A stretch of DNA of 64,000 bases from Calothrix brevissima NIES-22 (GTDB lineage Bacteria > Cyanobacteriota > Cyanobacteriia > Cyanobacteriales > Nostocaceae), in NCBI RefSeq assembly GCF_002367995.1, contig NZ_AP018207.1, forward strand, positions 5,259,963-5,323,962, in the 5' to 3' direction. A program made the position numbers and the translations under genes. How positions within the stretch are numbered: position 1 is the first letter of the stretch; every line of letters starts with the position of its first letter. Of this stretch, positions 54,464 through 64,000 are shown piece by piece. Below the pieces are notes generated by a model that ran no database searches, was not told where the DNA came from, and saw only the letters and a program-made list of their open reading frames with translations.

Positions 54464-56587
54464 TCATGAGCTAACAAGTTTCACAATAGCTGCAACTAAT
54501 TCTTCAGGGTTAACGGGTTTAGGTAAATGAACCTGGAAGCCAGCTTGCATTGCTTGTTGGCGATCGTATTGTCGCGCAAAAGCAGTCAGTGCGATCGCGG
54601 GAATTTGTCCCCCTTGTTCTTGACTCCAAGTTCTTAGTTGACGCAATAAGGCATAGCCATCCATATCAGGCATACTAATATCGGTGACTAACACATCTGG
54701 CTTTTCCTGTTCTATGGCTTGTAATGCTGCTAATGCAGAAGATGCTGTTCTCACTTGTGCGCCATCTTCTTCTAAGACAAAGGCTACAAAATCTAGAGAA
54801 TCTGCGTCATCATCAACAAGTAAAATTTGCACCCCAGCTAGGGACAAAAACTTAGATTTTAAGTCTGAGGAAGAATCTTGTGCTGCGATTAAATCTGGAT
54901 TTTCAGTTTTCGCTAGCGGTAAATTTACAGTAAAAGTTGCACCTTGATTTTCGCCTTGACTCAGTGCTGTCACTGTACCGCCATGCATGTCTACTATATT
55001 CCTAACAATTGCTAAACCTAAACCTAAGCCGCCAAATCTTCTTGTAGAACTGCTATCTGCTTGACGGAAGTAATCGAATGCATAAGGTAAAAAATCAGGG
55101 CTAATTCCTTTACCTGTATCGCTGACGATAATTTGAGCATAGTCATCAGCCTTGCTCAAGCGTACTTCTATCCTACCGCCGTTGGGAGTAAACTTAACAG
55201 CGTTAGAAAGTAAATTCCAAACTACTTGTTGCAAGCGAGTTGCATCACCTAATACTGGCCCCACATCGGCAGAAAATACTGTACTCACCTGAATTGACTT
55301 GGTTTGTGCAGCTACAGACATTGTTTCTAGTGCAGCCCAAACGATAGATTCTAAGTAAATATTGGTGACATTTAGTGTTAATTTACCTTGTAATATTCTG
55401 GAGATATCCAGCAAGTCCTCAATAAGTTGCAGCTGTAATTTCGCATTACGTTCTATTGTTGCTAGAGCTTGCAATTTTTTTTCTGGTTCTAAGTTGCTAG
55501 TTTGTAACAACTTTGACCAGCCCAAAATTGCATTCATTGGTGTGCGTAGTTCGTGAGAAAGTACTGCAAGAAATTCATCTTTAATTCGATTAGCTGTTTC
55601 TGCTTTAGCTCTGGCTGCTTGTTCTAATTCTAGTAATTCAGCGCGTTCTTGTTGGATCTCTTTTTGTTCATGAATATCTGTAGAAGTGCCAAACCACTTA
55701 ACTACATAACCTTGGTGATCTTTTAGAGGTAAACCTCGTGCTAATTGCCAGCGATAGGAATTATCAAATGCCCGTTTAAAGCGGTATTCTGTTTCATATA
55801 AACTGCTATTGCTAACAGCATTTAACCAAGTTTCATAAGTAATTTGTACGTCATCGGGATGTAATGCAGCTACCCAACCAGAACCTAAAGATTGTTCTAT
55901 TGTTAACCCAGTATAATTACACCAATTTTGATTAAAATAATCACATTCACCCTTAGCATCAGCTGTCCATACAAGTTGAGGAATAGCCTCAGCTAAATAA
56001 CGATAGCGTTCTTCACTTTGACGCAAAGCTTCTAAAATGCGTTGACGTTCTGTGACTTCTTGCTGAAGTTTTTGGTTAGTTTGAACAATTTCATTAGTAC
56101 GAATATTGACTAATTCTTCTAAATGATTTTGGTATTTTCTCAATTCTGCTTCGATTTTTAAGCGCTCATTTATTTGTGTTTGCAATTGTTGATTTGCTTG
56201 TTCTAATTGAGCAGGGCTAGGAAGTGCTAAAGCTTGGGGAACTAAAGGAACAAGTTGTAAGGCTGTAAATAAAGATATAGTTGCAGTTAAGGCTTTAATT
56301 AATCCTGATAACCAATAAGTTGGATGCCAAAGCGTCCAAATTTCCATGAGGTGAGTAGTGCCACAAGCTACAATAAATCCGCTAAAAAGTAGAAATACCC
56401 AATGGAAGGGAAGATCCTGACGCTTATTAACGAAGTAAAAAAGTGTTGCGGGAATTGAATAATATGCGATCGCAATCACTGCATCAGATAGGATGTGTAG
56501 CCAAACTAAATCCGTTTTCCACAGATAGCAGTGCCCATGCGGGATAAAAGTTTCGGAACTAAACAAGATATTCCATAATTCTGACAT
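54464..56587 (-). CDS. Ethylene-receptor-like hybrid histidine kinase
   Basis: 707 residues. The first 110 form three membrane helices with the plant ethylene-receptor signature: Asp35 in helix 1 and the copper ligands Cys75 and His79 in VACGTTHLMEIW. Then come a coiled coil, a PAS domain (about 190-310), HisKA with FLAVLSHELRTPMNAILGWSK (phospho-His intact), HATPase with N, G1 and G2 boxes complete (NLLSNAVKFTPNGG, VSDTGKGISPDF, GLGLGLAI) and a C-terminal receiver (about 585-705, VTDISMPDMDGYAL). Cyanobacterial relatives bind ethylene and affect phototaxis and pili. Ligand inferred from the conserved metal site. Confidence 0.93.
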   Translation of the reverse strand: MSELWNILFSSETFIPHGHCYLWKTDLVWLHILSDAVIAIAYYSIPATLFYFVNKRQDLPFHWVFLLFSGFIVACGTTHLMEIWTLWHPTYWLSGLIKALTATISLFTALQLVPLVPQALALPSPAQLEQANQQLQTQINERLKIEAELRKYQNHLEELVNIRTNEIVQTNQKLQQEVTERQRILEALRQSEERYRYLAEAIPQLVWTADAKGECDYFNQNWCNYTGLTIEQSLGSGWVAALHPDDVQITYETWLNAVSNSSLYETEYRFKRAFDNSYRWQLARGLPLKDHQGYVVKWFGTSTDIHEQKEIQQERAELLELEQAARAKAETANRIKDEFLAVLSHELRTPMNAILGWSKLLQTSNLEPEKKLQALATIERNAKLQLQLIEDLLDISRILQGKLTLNVTNIYLESIVWAALETMSVAAQTKSIQVSTVFSADVGPVLGDATRLQQVVWNLLSNAVKFTPNGGRIEVRLSKADDYAQIIVSDTGKGISPDFLPYAFDYFRQADSSSTRRFGGLGLGLAIVRNIVDMHGGTVTALSQGENQGATFTVNLPLAKTENPDLIAAQDSSSDLKSKFLSLAGVQILLVDDDADSLDFVAFVLEEDGAQVRTASSALAALQAIEQEKPDVLVTDISMPDMDGYALLRQLRTWSQEQGGQIPAIALTAFARQYDRQQAMQAGFQVHLPKPVNPEELVAAIVKLVSS

Positions 56588-56867
56588 ACAAGCTTGGACT
56601 CCCTTACCCTTGAAAGCTCTGTCATCGCTGAATTCTCACAGCTAGCACTGATATTATTGTCATCTATTCCCGTAAGAACTATCAAAAATATCTTAGGGTT
56701 TAAATGCACAACAGCTTATGGAGAAAGCAGTTAACTGCTACATCATATCTAGATAACATTTCAATGAAGCCGGAAAGCGCATACACACTATCTGCCAAGA
56801 AACGTTGTGGTGATTATTGCATATAGCTTGAGATTGAGTATAAAGAATTTATTTTCATTTACAAGAA

Positions 56868-56905
56868 AGGCAGAGGGCAGAGGGCAGAGGGCAGAGGGCA
56901 GAAGG
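56868..56905. repeat. GGCAGAG tandem tract
   Basis: About five units of GGCAGAG/GGGCAGA upstream of the hybrid kinase. Confidence 0.6.
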
Positions 56906-57015
56906 AAAAAAGTATTAATAAAAACTTTAGTTATGGATTTAGAGCAACAGTCAAAAAAAAGATGTTTTTCGAGACGCAAAGCGCGATAAAAACTTAGCCA
57001 TAAAAATTAACAAAT

Positions 57016-57062
57016 AACCCTCTGAAAATTACCTAGTATATCAGGCAAAAATTCAGAGGGTT
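57016..57062 (-). terminator. Possible terminator of amt (first copy)
   Basis: AACCCTCTGAA (57016-57026) pairs with TTCAGAGGGTT (57052-57062). On the minus strand it is followed by ATTTGTTAATTTTT. It is about 80 bases past the stop. Confidence 0.6.
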
Positions 57063-57143
57063 GAGAATTACTGAGATCAAGTTTCTCACGCTTTATAGTC
57101 CATCGGACTTGCAGAGAAGATTAATGGTAAAGTTACCTGTTGG

Positions 57144-58562
57144 CTATGAAACATTAATGCGATCGCTAAACTCGGAGTTGTAACCTTCTTCTCCATGTTC
57201 GTTAATATCCAAACCTTGGTATTCGGCTTCTTCTTTGACGCGCAAACCAACTGTGGCTTCAATAATCTTGAGAATAATCCAAGTACCTACCGCCGCAATT
57301 ACATAGGCAATAACAATGGCTGCTAGTTCAACTCCTAATTCGCTGAAATTACCTTTGAGTACACCATTTTTACCTGCTGAGTTAACTTCTAGGGTGGCAA
57401 AGATGGCGGTTAAAATTGCACCGACTGTACCACCAACGCCATGCACGGGGTAAGTATCTAAAGCATCGTCAACTTTTAATTTGTGTTTGAAGCTGACAGC
57501 ATAGAAGCAAACAAAAGAGGTAATGAAGCCAATTAAAATCGCTGATAAAGGTGTGACAAATCCTGCTGCTGGGGTAATACCAACTAACCCAGCGACGGCT
57601 CCGGTAGCTGCACCCACGGCGGTAGGTTTACCGCGTAAAGCTGCTTCCAAAATCAACCACATTAAAGCTGCTGCGGCTGCGGCTGTATTTGTAGCTACAA
57701 AAGCTGTGGTGGCGACGTTTGTTGCTAAGTTTCCGGAAGTTCCGCTAGCAACAGACAAGGCACTACCAGCATTAAAGCCAAACCAACCAAACCAGAGCAA
57801 GCCTGCACCCAACAAGATAAAAGGAACGTTGTGCGGTGGACTGAGGCGATCGGGATGGCTTTTGCGCGGGCCAAGAACGATCGCGGCGACGAGAGCAGAA
57901 ACGCCCGAACTAATGTGAACTACTGTTCCACCAGCAAAGTCAAGCGCACCCAAACCACCATACAAGCCTAAAAATCCACCTTTAGCCCAAACCATGTGCG
58001 CTAAGGGAGTATAAACAAAGGTTGACCATAGCAGCACAAACAAAGCATAAGCTTTAAAGCTCATCCGTTCGGCGATCGCCCCAGAAATTAAGGCTGGGGT
58101 GATAATGGCAAACATGGCTTGATAAATCATGAATGCTTGATGAGGTATTGTCCCTGCATAGGAAACAACCTCAGGCGGGTTGGAACCTTGGAGATAACCA
58201 GTCACATCCAAGCCAACGCCATTCAAACCGAGCCACTGCAATCCACCGATAAATGGCGTTCCTGGTGCAAATGATAAGCTATAGCCCCAAAGAATCCAGG
58301 TGACTCCAACAATCGCCATCAACACAAAGCTCATCATCAATGTGTTTAGGACGTTGCGCGATCGCACAAATCCACCATAGAAAAATGCTAATCCTGGTGT
58401 CATCAACAGCACTAGTGCTGCTGAAATCAGCATAAATGCCGTATCTCCAGTATCAGCTGTTGGTGGAGGAGTAGCCGCAGCTTGGGCTAAAGCATCGCCC
58501 ATTAGCGGGCCTCCTAGTAGTAATAGGGTTATCACCCCAATCATGACAACTTTCTTCAACAC
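57144..58562 (-). CDS. amt: Ammonium transporter Amt
   Basis: A 472-residue Amt channel. A cleavable signal peptide (about 1-26) is followed by eleven helices. Signatures: FFYGGFVRSRNVLN, QAMFAIITPALISGAIAERM (Phe gate region), the first pore histidine in DFAGGTVVHISSGV and the second in YPVHGVGGTVGAI. The cytosolic tail ends in GLDINEHGEEGYNSEF, the PII (GlnK)-responsive tail. It imports ammonium under nitrogen limitation. A GTA-N8-TAC site lies 240 bases upstream. A second amt (59513-61222) follows the same orientation, separated by a ynfA-type gene. Confidence 0.95.
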   Translation of the reverse strand: MLKKVVMIGVITLLLLGGPLMGDALAQAAATPPPTADTGDTAFMLISAALVLLMTPGLAFFYGGFVRSRNVLNTLMMSFVLMAIVGVTWILWGYSLSFAPGTPFIGGLQWLGLNGVGLDVTGYLQGSNPPEVVSYAGTIPHQAFMIYQAMFAIITPALISGAIAERMSFKAYALFVLLWSTFVYTPLAHMVWAKGGFLGLYGGLGALDFAGGTVVHISSGVSALVAAIVLGPRKSHPDRLSPPHNVPFILLGAGLLWFGWFGFNAGSALSVASGTSGNLATNVATTAFVATNTAAAAAALMWLILEAALRGKPTAVGAATGAVAGLVGITPAAGFVTPLSAILIGFITSFVCFYAVSFKHKLKVDDALDTYPVHGVGGTVGAILTAIFATLEVNSAGKNGVLKGNFSELGVELAAIVIAYVIAAVGTWIILKIIEATVGLRVKEEAEYQGLDINEHGEEGYNSEFSDRINVS

Positions 58563-59034
58563 TTTTTTGTCCCCGATCGCCTAGATAGTTGATTTCATTC
58601 TCCGAATCAGAGTATTTCTTTATACTCTATATTTCTCCAGTTGCTCAACTTTAGTTATTTAGAAAGGTTAATAAAAATATAATACTAATTGCCTATGACA
58701 AATATTGAATAATCGTATAAAGATACAATAATTACATTTTTAGATTTGATAAATGTAATGTAACGTAATTTATTTTCTCAAAAATTTTTAGCTTTTCATG
58801 GTATGTTACATTACCTATTCACAGAGCGGTTACTACTAATCACTAAATAAATCAGAAATATTCTCATTAGTCTTAGCAACTAAATCAATTATTTGGGTGG
58901 TAATTTTTATTTCTCTCACCCATAAAGACTGTTGTAGCCATTCTCAATAATTCCTCAAAAAAGTAAAATCATCAATTGTTGATATCTCAATACCAGTCTC
59001 TGCAATAATTTCCCAATCAATCAGCATCGGATTT
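58563..59034. other. Upstream region of amt
   Basis: 470 AT-rich bases without a gene. Holds one consensus NtcA site (58801-58814) and a near-match GTA-N8-TAA at about 58755-58768. Confidence 0.5.
58801..58814 (-). promoter_or_regulatory. Candidate NtcA binding site upstream of amt
   Basis: GTA-TGTTACAT-TAC matches the NtcA consensus GTA-N8-TAC. It lies 239 bases before the amt start; read on the minus strand a weak -10 (TAAAAAT) is at about the right distance. NtcA control of amt genes is well known in cyanobacteria, but the site here is only sequence-based. Confidence 0.45.
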
Positions 59035-59358
59035 CTATATGCTGCGTCCATACATAATTACAAAGACACTAATCAAGCTGAGACATGCGCCAATTAAATC
59101 ATATATATCTGGAGCTACACCACCTACTTTCCATCCCCAAAGCATTGCCATAACTATAAATACACCACCATAAGCAGCATAAACTCTGCCAAAGTTTGCA
59201 GGCTGAAGGGTGGCTATAATTCCATAAATAGCTAAAGCAATTCCCCCACATATTCCCCACCAAATAGGTTTACCTTCCCGCAACCATAACCAAATTAAGT
59301 AACCACCTGCTATTTCAAATAAACCAGCCCAGAAAAAATAAACTAGAGACTTAATCAT
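59035..59358 (-). CDS. YnfA family (UPF0060) membrane protein
   Basis: 107 residues, four predicted helices, related to small-multidrug-resistance proteins. Signatures: AGLFEIAGGYLIWLWLREGK and FGRVYAAYGGVFIVMAMLWGW. Lies on the same strand between two amt genes. Transport substrate unknown. Confidence 0.93.
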   Translation of the reverse strand: MIKSLVYFFWAGLFEIAGGYLIWLWLREGKPIWWGICGGIALAIYGIIATLQPANFGRVYAAYGGVFIVMAMLWGWKVGGVAPDIYDLIGACLSLISVFVIMYGRSI

Positions 59359-59512
59359 GTGCGCTATTTTTGAGCAATAAAATTGCCAAGAAAAATCCTA
59401 CCACCTTGATGAGGATAAAACTCATAGGGGTAGGTTTTGAACGAGACAATTAACAGATTTGAAATTTACACCAGGTGAGAGAAAATATATTTCTGCACAA
59501 GCTTAAATCAGC

Positions 59513-61222
59513 TTAAAGAGTATTTGGTAAATCGCTACCTTGGGGAATTTCTCCAGAACTATAACCTCGAGAAAATCCATCTGTATTTGGTTCAGTGATA
59601 AATCCGCTATAGGCTTCCATACCATGTTCGCCAATATCTAAGCCTTCCAATTCTTCTTGGCGAGATACACGTATACCCAAGGTAGCTTTTAATGCTAGCC
59701 AAAAGATACTGCTGAGAAGTACAGTCATACCACCTACAGCTAGAATGCCGACGATTTGGGGAATAAGCGTACCTAAGCCGCCACCCATGAATAATCCATG
59801 CGGCCCTACTGGTTTACCTGCTAAGTCAACCAACCAAGGATAACCACCAGGCCCAACAGCAAATAAACCAACGGCTAGAGTTCCCCAAATACCGCAAACT
59901 AGGTGAACCGAAGTTGCGCCTACTGGGTCGTCAATGCCAAGTTTGTCAAAGAAGGGGACAGAGAAAACGACGATGATTCCCGCAATTAAGCCAATAACTA
60001 CAGAACTGCCAATACTGACGTAAGCACAAGAGGCTGTAATCCCAACTAAGCCTGCCAATATACCGTTGATAATCATTGATAAGTCTGGCTTACCTAAGTA
60101 CAGCCAAGCTGTAATTGTCGCGGCAATCCCGCCAACTGCTCCTGCCATGTTGGTTGTTAAAGCAATGTGAGTAATTGCACTGGGGTCAGCAGCCATAACT
60201 GAACCGGGGTTAAAACCAAACCAACCCAGCCAGAGAATTAAACAGCCCAAAGTAGCAATACTCATGTTGTGGCCGGGTAGGGCGACAACTTGCTTATCTT
60301 GATATTTACCAATGCGGGGGCCGAGGAATGCTGCACCCATTAAAGCCGCCCAGCCACCGACTGAGTGGACTACTGTAGAACCAGCAAAATCCCAAAAACC
60401 CATATCAGCCAACCAACCAGCACCCCAAATCCAATGTCCAGTAATGGGATAGGCAATACCTACAAGTAAGAGGCTGAAAATTAAGAAGTCAACAAATTTA
60501 ATTCGTTCTGCAACTGCACCAGAAACAATTGTGGCGGCTGTACCAGCAAACACTAACTGAAATAAAAATTTAGCGGCTAAAGGAACGCCTGTCCAACTCA
60601 GCGCGCTAAAAATACCTTTGTAAGCATCACCAGTAGCAGGACTGTTATCTGCACCTGCAAGGAAAAATCCATTCAGCCCGATAAAATCATTACCATCGCC
60701 AAACATCAAGCCAAAACCAATTGCCCAAAACGCTACTGTCGAGAGGGCAAATACAATCAAGTTTTTGGCTAGGACGTTAACAGCATTTTTTTGACGACAG
60801 AAGCCGGTTTCTAACATACAAAAACCAGCGTTCATGAAGAATACCAAAAAAGCGGCGATCGCTACCCATAAAGTGTCAATCGCAATTTTTAGATCTGCTG
60901 TTGTTGGCCCGGCTGGCGCTGTAGCTGGAGCCTGAGCAACGGCGGCATATCCCCATCCCATGACGATGACAGCAGCTAATAATAGACAAGCCTGCCAATT
61001 GGGAGATAGTCGCTTAATTTGTGTGTATAGGGTAGTTTTCGATTTAAATTGTGAAGTTTTAGCAACAGCTTTAATAGACTTACGCCTATTTTGTGTTTTT
61101 AATTTCTGCTTGTGCATTATGTTGAACATCTTACTCCAAACCATTGTTAATGGGATAAATATGTCAGCATGAAAAATGGCGCTTGAATTTACATCAAGAC
61201 CTTTTTGATATTTGCGCTTCAA
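59513..61222 (-). CDS. amt: Ammonium transporter Amt, second copy
   Basis: A 569-residue frame. The first 80 residues are basic and precede a signal-like helix (about 79-98, ending VAQA); more likely starts are Met32 (61129, behind GGAG) or Met36 (61117). The channel shows the second Amt type: [36 protein letters not shown] and [15 protein letters not shown] with both pore histidines, and a C-terminal tail [15 protein letters not shown]. It differs enough from the first Amt to be an old paralogue rather than a recent duplicate. Upstream, only a weak GTA-N8-TTA (61347-61360) resembles an NtcA site. Confidence 0.93.
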   Translation of the reverse strand: MKRKYQKGLDVNSSAIFHADIFIPLTMVWSKMFNIMHKQKLKTQNRRKSIKAVAKTSQFKSKTTLYTQIKRLSPNWQACLLLAAVIVMGWGYAAVAQAPATAPAGPTTADLKIAIDTLWVAIAAFLVFFMNAGFCMLETGFCRQKNAVNVLAKNLIVFALSTVAFWAIGFGLMFGDGNDFIGLNGFFLAGADNSPATGDAYKGIFSALSWTGVPLAAKFLFQLVFAGTAATIVSGAVAERIKFVDFLIFSLLLVGIAYPITGHWIWGAGWLADMGFWDFAGSTVVHSVGGWAALMGAAFLGPRIGKYQDKQVVALPGHNMSIATLGCLILWLGWFGFNPGSVMAADPSAITHIALTTNMAGAVGGIAATITAWLYLGKPDLSMIINGILAGLVGITASCAYVSIGSSVVIGLIAGIIVVFSVPFFDKLGIDDPVGATSVHLVCGIWGTLAVGLFAVGPGGYPWLVDLAGKPVGPHGLFMGGGLGTLIPQIVGILAVGGMTVLLSSIFWLALKATLGIRVSRQEELEGLDIGEHGMEAYSGFITEPNTDGFSRGYSSGEIPQGSDLPNTL

Positions 61223-62012
61223 GCAATGTGTGTGCCAACCAGAAACTCAAAGAACCTAAATAAAAGTTTAAGAAACAATTGCTACTTTTGTAAATAACTT
61301 CGCAAATTTTTTGATGGATTTGAAGAAGTAGTTATTATTTGGCTTATGTAACAATCAGTTAAGTCTTGTTCGCTGAATCTTTATTTTTTCAACTGTCAAG
61401 CTTTTAAACTTGATATTGATAAATATAAATTGCGATAAGTCCATACATATTTGTCATTGGTTAACACTAATAACCAATGATAAAGGAGAAACTTGCATCG
61501 GAAGAAACAAGGTTTAGTTACATTATTGTCCTGTTCTTAAGCTATGGAAACAAGAAAAGATATTCAATGTACACCTGGATTAACCGATAATGGCAACTCC
61601 GCTTTCTACAAAAGGTGGGTTGGGAATTCATAAAATTTTGTACTTAGGAAGTAAATAAATTTCTTCCTCAAGACAAATTTTGATAAACTCACTCATAAAT
61701 TTGATTGATTGTCTATGTTACCAAAAACATAATTCTGTATCGGGATATACGATTTGCTTTTACCAGATCTGACTAGAGTTGCTGAATTTGGGATGACAAC
61801 ACACTGAATCTCTGTATTTCAGCATTTCTTGACATCTCCATGAAAATATCAAAAAAATATTAACTTTTCATACAGAAAATTAAACAAACTTTGTTCTGTA
61901 AAAAGGCTTGCAATCTCTATAGGGAATAAATAATAACAAGATATATATAGTAATTTTACTACCTGGTAAGTAATAAAATTACAGTTTACTCTCAGCTTGG
62001 GTTGTAAAAATC
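61223..62012. other. Intergenic region amt to purE
   Basis: About 790 AT-rich bases, no gene or known RNA recognised. Weak NtcA-like site at 61347-61360. GTAATTTTACTAC and GTAATAAAATTAC near 61950-61982 have a 7-base, not 8-base, spacing. Confidence 0.45.
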
Positions 62013-62531
62013 TTACAGTTCTACTTTTAAATATTCTTCGTAACCAAGTTGTTCGAGTTTGGCTTGCTTTGCTAAAACGGATTCAGCCAATGTTTGACGG
62101 TATTTTTGGACTTTTTCAAGTAATTCTGGTTGCTGAGTAGCAATAATTTGTACTGCTAACAAACCAGCATTTTTCGCATTACCTATAGCTACTGTGGCTA
62201 CAGGTATACCAGCAGGCATTTGTACAATTGAATACAAGGAATCAACACCTTGTAAATTACGAGTAGCTACAGGCACACCAATGACTGGTAGTGGTGTTAA
62301 AGAAGCTACCATTCCCGGCAGATGGGCAGCACCACCAGCACCGGCAATAATTACTTTAATACCCCGTTGATGGGCAAGTTGTGCGTACTGCACCATGCGT
62401 TCTGGGGTACGATGAGCAGAAACGATCGCCACTTCGCGCTCAATGCCAAATTCGTCACAAATTGCGATCGCATCTTTCATAGTGGGCAAGTCAGAATCAC
62501 TGCCCATGATAATACCGATAAGGGGAGCCAT
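62013..62531 (-). CDS. purE: N5-carboxyaminoimidazole ribonucleotide mutase
   Basis: 172 residues, class I Pur[15 protein letters not shown] forms the phosphate-binding N-terminus, [11 protein letters not shown] contains the catalytic His, and [23 protein letters not shown] is the rest of the active site. Converts N5-CAIR to CAIR in purine synthesis; purK is not adjacent. Divergent from nagA. Confidence 0.96.
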   Translation of the reverse strand: MAPLIGIIMGSDSDLPTMKDAIAICDEFGIEREVAIVSAHRTPERMVQYAQLAHQRGIKVIIAGAGGAAHLPGMVASLTPLPVIGVPVATRNLQGVDSLYSIVQMPAGIPVATVAIGNAKNAGLLAVQIIATQQPELLEKVQKYRQTLAESVLAKQAKLEQLGYEEYLKVEL

Positions 62532-62646
62532 AGGAATTTTAGATTTTGGATTTTGGATTTTGGATTATTAGCCAATTGACTACTGACTAATGACAATTGA
62601 CTATTGACTATTGACAAATCAGACTTAGCTATTTTCCCGCCAATGT

Positions 62647-63822
62647 ATGACTAAAGCAACACCAACTGCGATCGCGCAAAATTTAGATATCATCAATGCA
62701 AGAATTCCCGGTTATCAAGGCTTGCAAATGCTCTTGATTAATTCTCAGGGGATAATTGAGCAAATATTACCGATGACGACAGTATTTAAACGGGTTTCAT
62801 CTGCGGATTTGCAAGTTTTAGATGTTGCAGGTGATTGGATTTCTTTAGGTGGTGTTGATTTACAAATTAACGGTGCATTGGGGTTAGCATTTCCCGAATT
62901 ACAAGCAGATAATGCTCACTTTTTACCAAAAATTACGCAATTTTTAGGTAATGTGGGGGTAGATGGATTTTTACCAACATTAGTCACAACTTCAATAGAA
63001 AATATCCAGCGATCGCTTTCTATCATTGCTGATTTTATTTCCAGTCAAACAGCAAATGCACAAATTCTCGGTGTACATTTAGAAGGGCCATTTTTAAATG
63101 CGCAAAAACGCGGCGCACATCCCGCAGAATACTTGTTACCTTTAACAATTGACCAAGTTAAAAGATTATTGGGCGATTATAGCCAAATTGTCAAAGTTAT
63201 TACCCTCGCACCAGAATTAGATCCCACTCACCAAGTCATCCCATATTTGCGTTCTTTGGGGATTACAGTCAGTTTAGGGCATTCTCAAGCTACATCTGCC
63301 CAAGCTCAACAAGCTTTTAAATTGGGTGCAACAATGGTTACCCATGCCTTTAATGCTATGCCACCATTACATCATCGCGAACCAGGATTATTAGGCGCAG
63401 CCATTACTCATCCTGGTGTAATGTGTGGTTTTATTGCTGATGGGGAGCATGTGACACCAACTATGCTACAAATTCTCCTGCGTGCAACTCCAGGATTATT
63501 TCTCGTCAGCGATGCTTTAGCGCCTCTGGGGCTACCCGATGGGGTGTATCCTTGGGATAGTCGGCAGATAGAAGTCAAAAATGGCACAGCCAGATTGCCT
63601 GATGGGACTTTATCAGGGACAACTTTACCCTTATTAGTAGGGGTACAGAACTTGGTAAAATGGGGGATATGTGACGTAGAAAGAGCGATCGCATTAGCTA
63701 CCGATGCACCCAGAAAAGCGATAGGTTTACCCGGAATTTCACCGCATCAACCCGCTAATTTATTACGCTGGCATTGGGATGAGAAAACGAAAGAACTAAC
63801 CTGGCAGCGATTGTTAAATTAG
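62647..63822 (+). CDS. nagA: N-acetylglucosamine-6-phosphate deacetylase
   Basis: 391 residues of the amidohydrolase superfamily. VDLQINGALG opens the barrel, LEGPFLNAQKRGAHP carries the metal-binding Glu, SLGHSQATSAQA and THAFNAMPPLHHREPG contribute metal and substrate His residues, and the catalytic Asp is in LVSDALAPLGLPDG. Recycles amino sugars from cell wall or external GlcNAc. No nagB adjacent in the window. The start sits after TTGACTA repeats, with a weak ribosome-binding site. Confidence 0.95.
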   Translation: MTKATPTAIAQNLDIINARIPGYQGLQMLLINSQGIIEQILPMTTVFKRVSSADLQVLDVAGDWISLGGVDLQINGALGLAFPELQADNAHFLPKITQFLGNVGVDGFLPTLVTTSIENIQRSLSIIADFISSQTANAQILGVHLEGPFLNAQKRGAHPAEYLLPLTIDQVKRLLGDYSQIVKVITLAPELDPTHQVIPYLRSLGITVSLGHSQATSAQAQQAFKLGATMVTHAFNAMPPLHHREPGLLGAAITHPGVMCGFIADGEHVTPTMLQILLRATPGLFLVSDALAPLGLPDGVYPWDSRQIEVKNGTARLPDGTLSGTTLPLLVGVQNLVKWGICDVERAIALATDAPRKAIGLPGISPHQPANLLRWHWDEKTKELTWQRLLN

Positions 63823-63930
63823 ATTTTGGGTATAGATGGAAAAATATCTAACTAATTAGAGATTTTGGCAAGCTTGAGCTTCACGTTAATTTAGCAGTAT
63901 TAAACTTATCAATCTCAGGAGGCATCTGTG

Positions 63931-64000
63931 ATGTCTACTCATCAAGATGCAGCAATAGTTACGCAAAATAGACTGCTTGCCCAATTACCTCCTGATGAGT
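63931..64000 (+). CDS. Start of a possible Crp/Fnr-type regulator (cut by window end)
   Basis: The ATG at 63931 follows a good CAGGAGG site. The 23 visible residues (MSTHQDAAIV...NRLLAQLPPDE) resemble the N-terminal lead-in of cyanobacterial Crp-family regulators. Too short for certainty. Confidence 0.5.
   Translation, partial: MSTHQDAAIVTQNRLLAQLPPDE

Overview
The window comes from a filamentous, heterocyst-type cyanobacterium (Nostocales). HIP1 octamers (GCGATCGC) are frequent, intergenic DNA is full of heptanucleotide tandem repeats (TCAACAG, TGACTGT, TGTCATT types) and G-rich tracts, and the gene content is cyanobacterial: a HetP-family protein, a one-helix high-light-inducible protein, an ethylene-receptor-like kinase, glycolate dehydrogenase, principal sigma factor SigA and two Amt transporters. 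The window is a stretch of chromosome, mostly housekeeping genes, with accessory inserts.

Layout. 0-3.3 kb: an overlapping pair of exported M16 peptidases, one with the zinc motif and one without. 3.7-9.1 kb: a parvulin-like protein, a HetP-family protein, a small unknown protein and long AT-rich gene-free stretches with a possible decayed gene. 9.1-13.6 kb: a GH116 glucosidase, a conserved unknown protein and a REP-associated transposase (RAYT) between two REP palindromes. 13.6-23.0 kb: two MacA/MacB-type efflux modules plus a TolC-like protein and one small secreted protein. 23.9-36.9 kb: TPR protein, response regulator, gyrA/parC-type topoisomerase A, Hlip, sigA, gyrB, miaA and glcD. 37-49.5 kb: GHL10-type hydrolase, membrane protein, two large GAF sensor proteins with eroded kinase motifs, tRNA-Lys, a 21-bp minisatellite, isoaspartyl peptidase, a DUF2256 protein, pyrD and a membrane protein with a putative HTH. 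49.5-53.7 kb: the Ro/Y RNA island described below. 53.8-64 kb: response regulator, ethylene-receptor-like hybrid kinase, two ammonium transporters, a YnfA protein, purE, nagA and the start of a possible Crp-type regulator.

The most notable part is 50.0-53.6 kb. Behind a good sigma70-type promoter lie five tandem RNA genes. Each has the acceptor, D and T arms of a tRNA, but the anticodon loop or arm is replaced by a 70-90 nt insert. The insert carries a Ro-binding Y RNA module: TTCAC, a GCCY-GNNA-RGGC hairpin, then CCGA...GAGGGTTATCG. They lead directly into rsr, the gene for the bacterial Ro60 orthologue, whose leader holds one more copy of the same hairpin beside the ribosome-binding site. 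rsr is split: an N-terminal TROVE piece, then an HNH endonuclease gene on the opposite strand, then the C-terminal TROVE/vWA piece with an intact MIDAS. A sixth, divergent Y-like RNA follows the second piece. Compensatory changes in several stems support the RNA folds. The Y module is circularly permuted relative to ordinary Y RNAs: its 3' strand comes first, a tetraloop closes the old ends, and the new ends are a tRNA acceptor, two of them with encoded CCA. I infer a family of tRNA-mimicking Y RNAs that could load Ro60 and be processed by tRNA enzymes.
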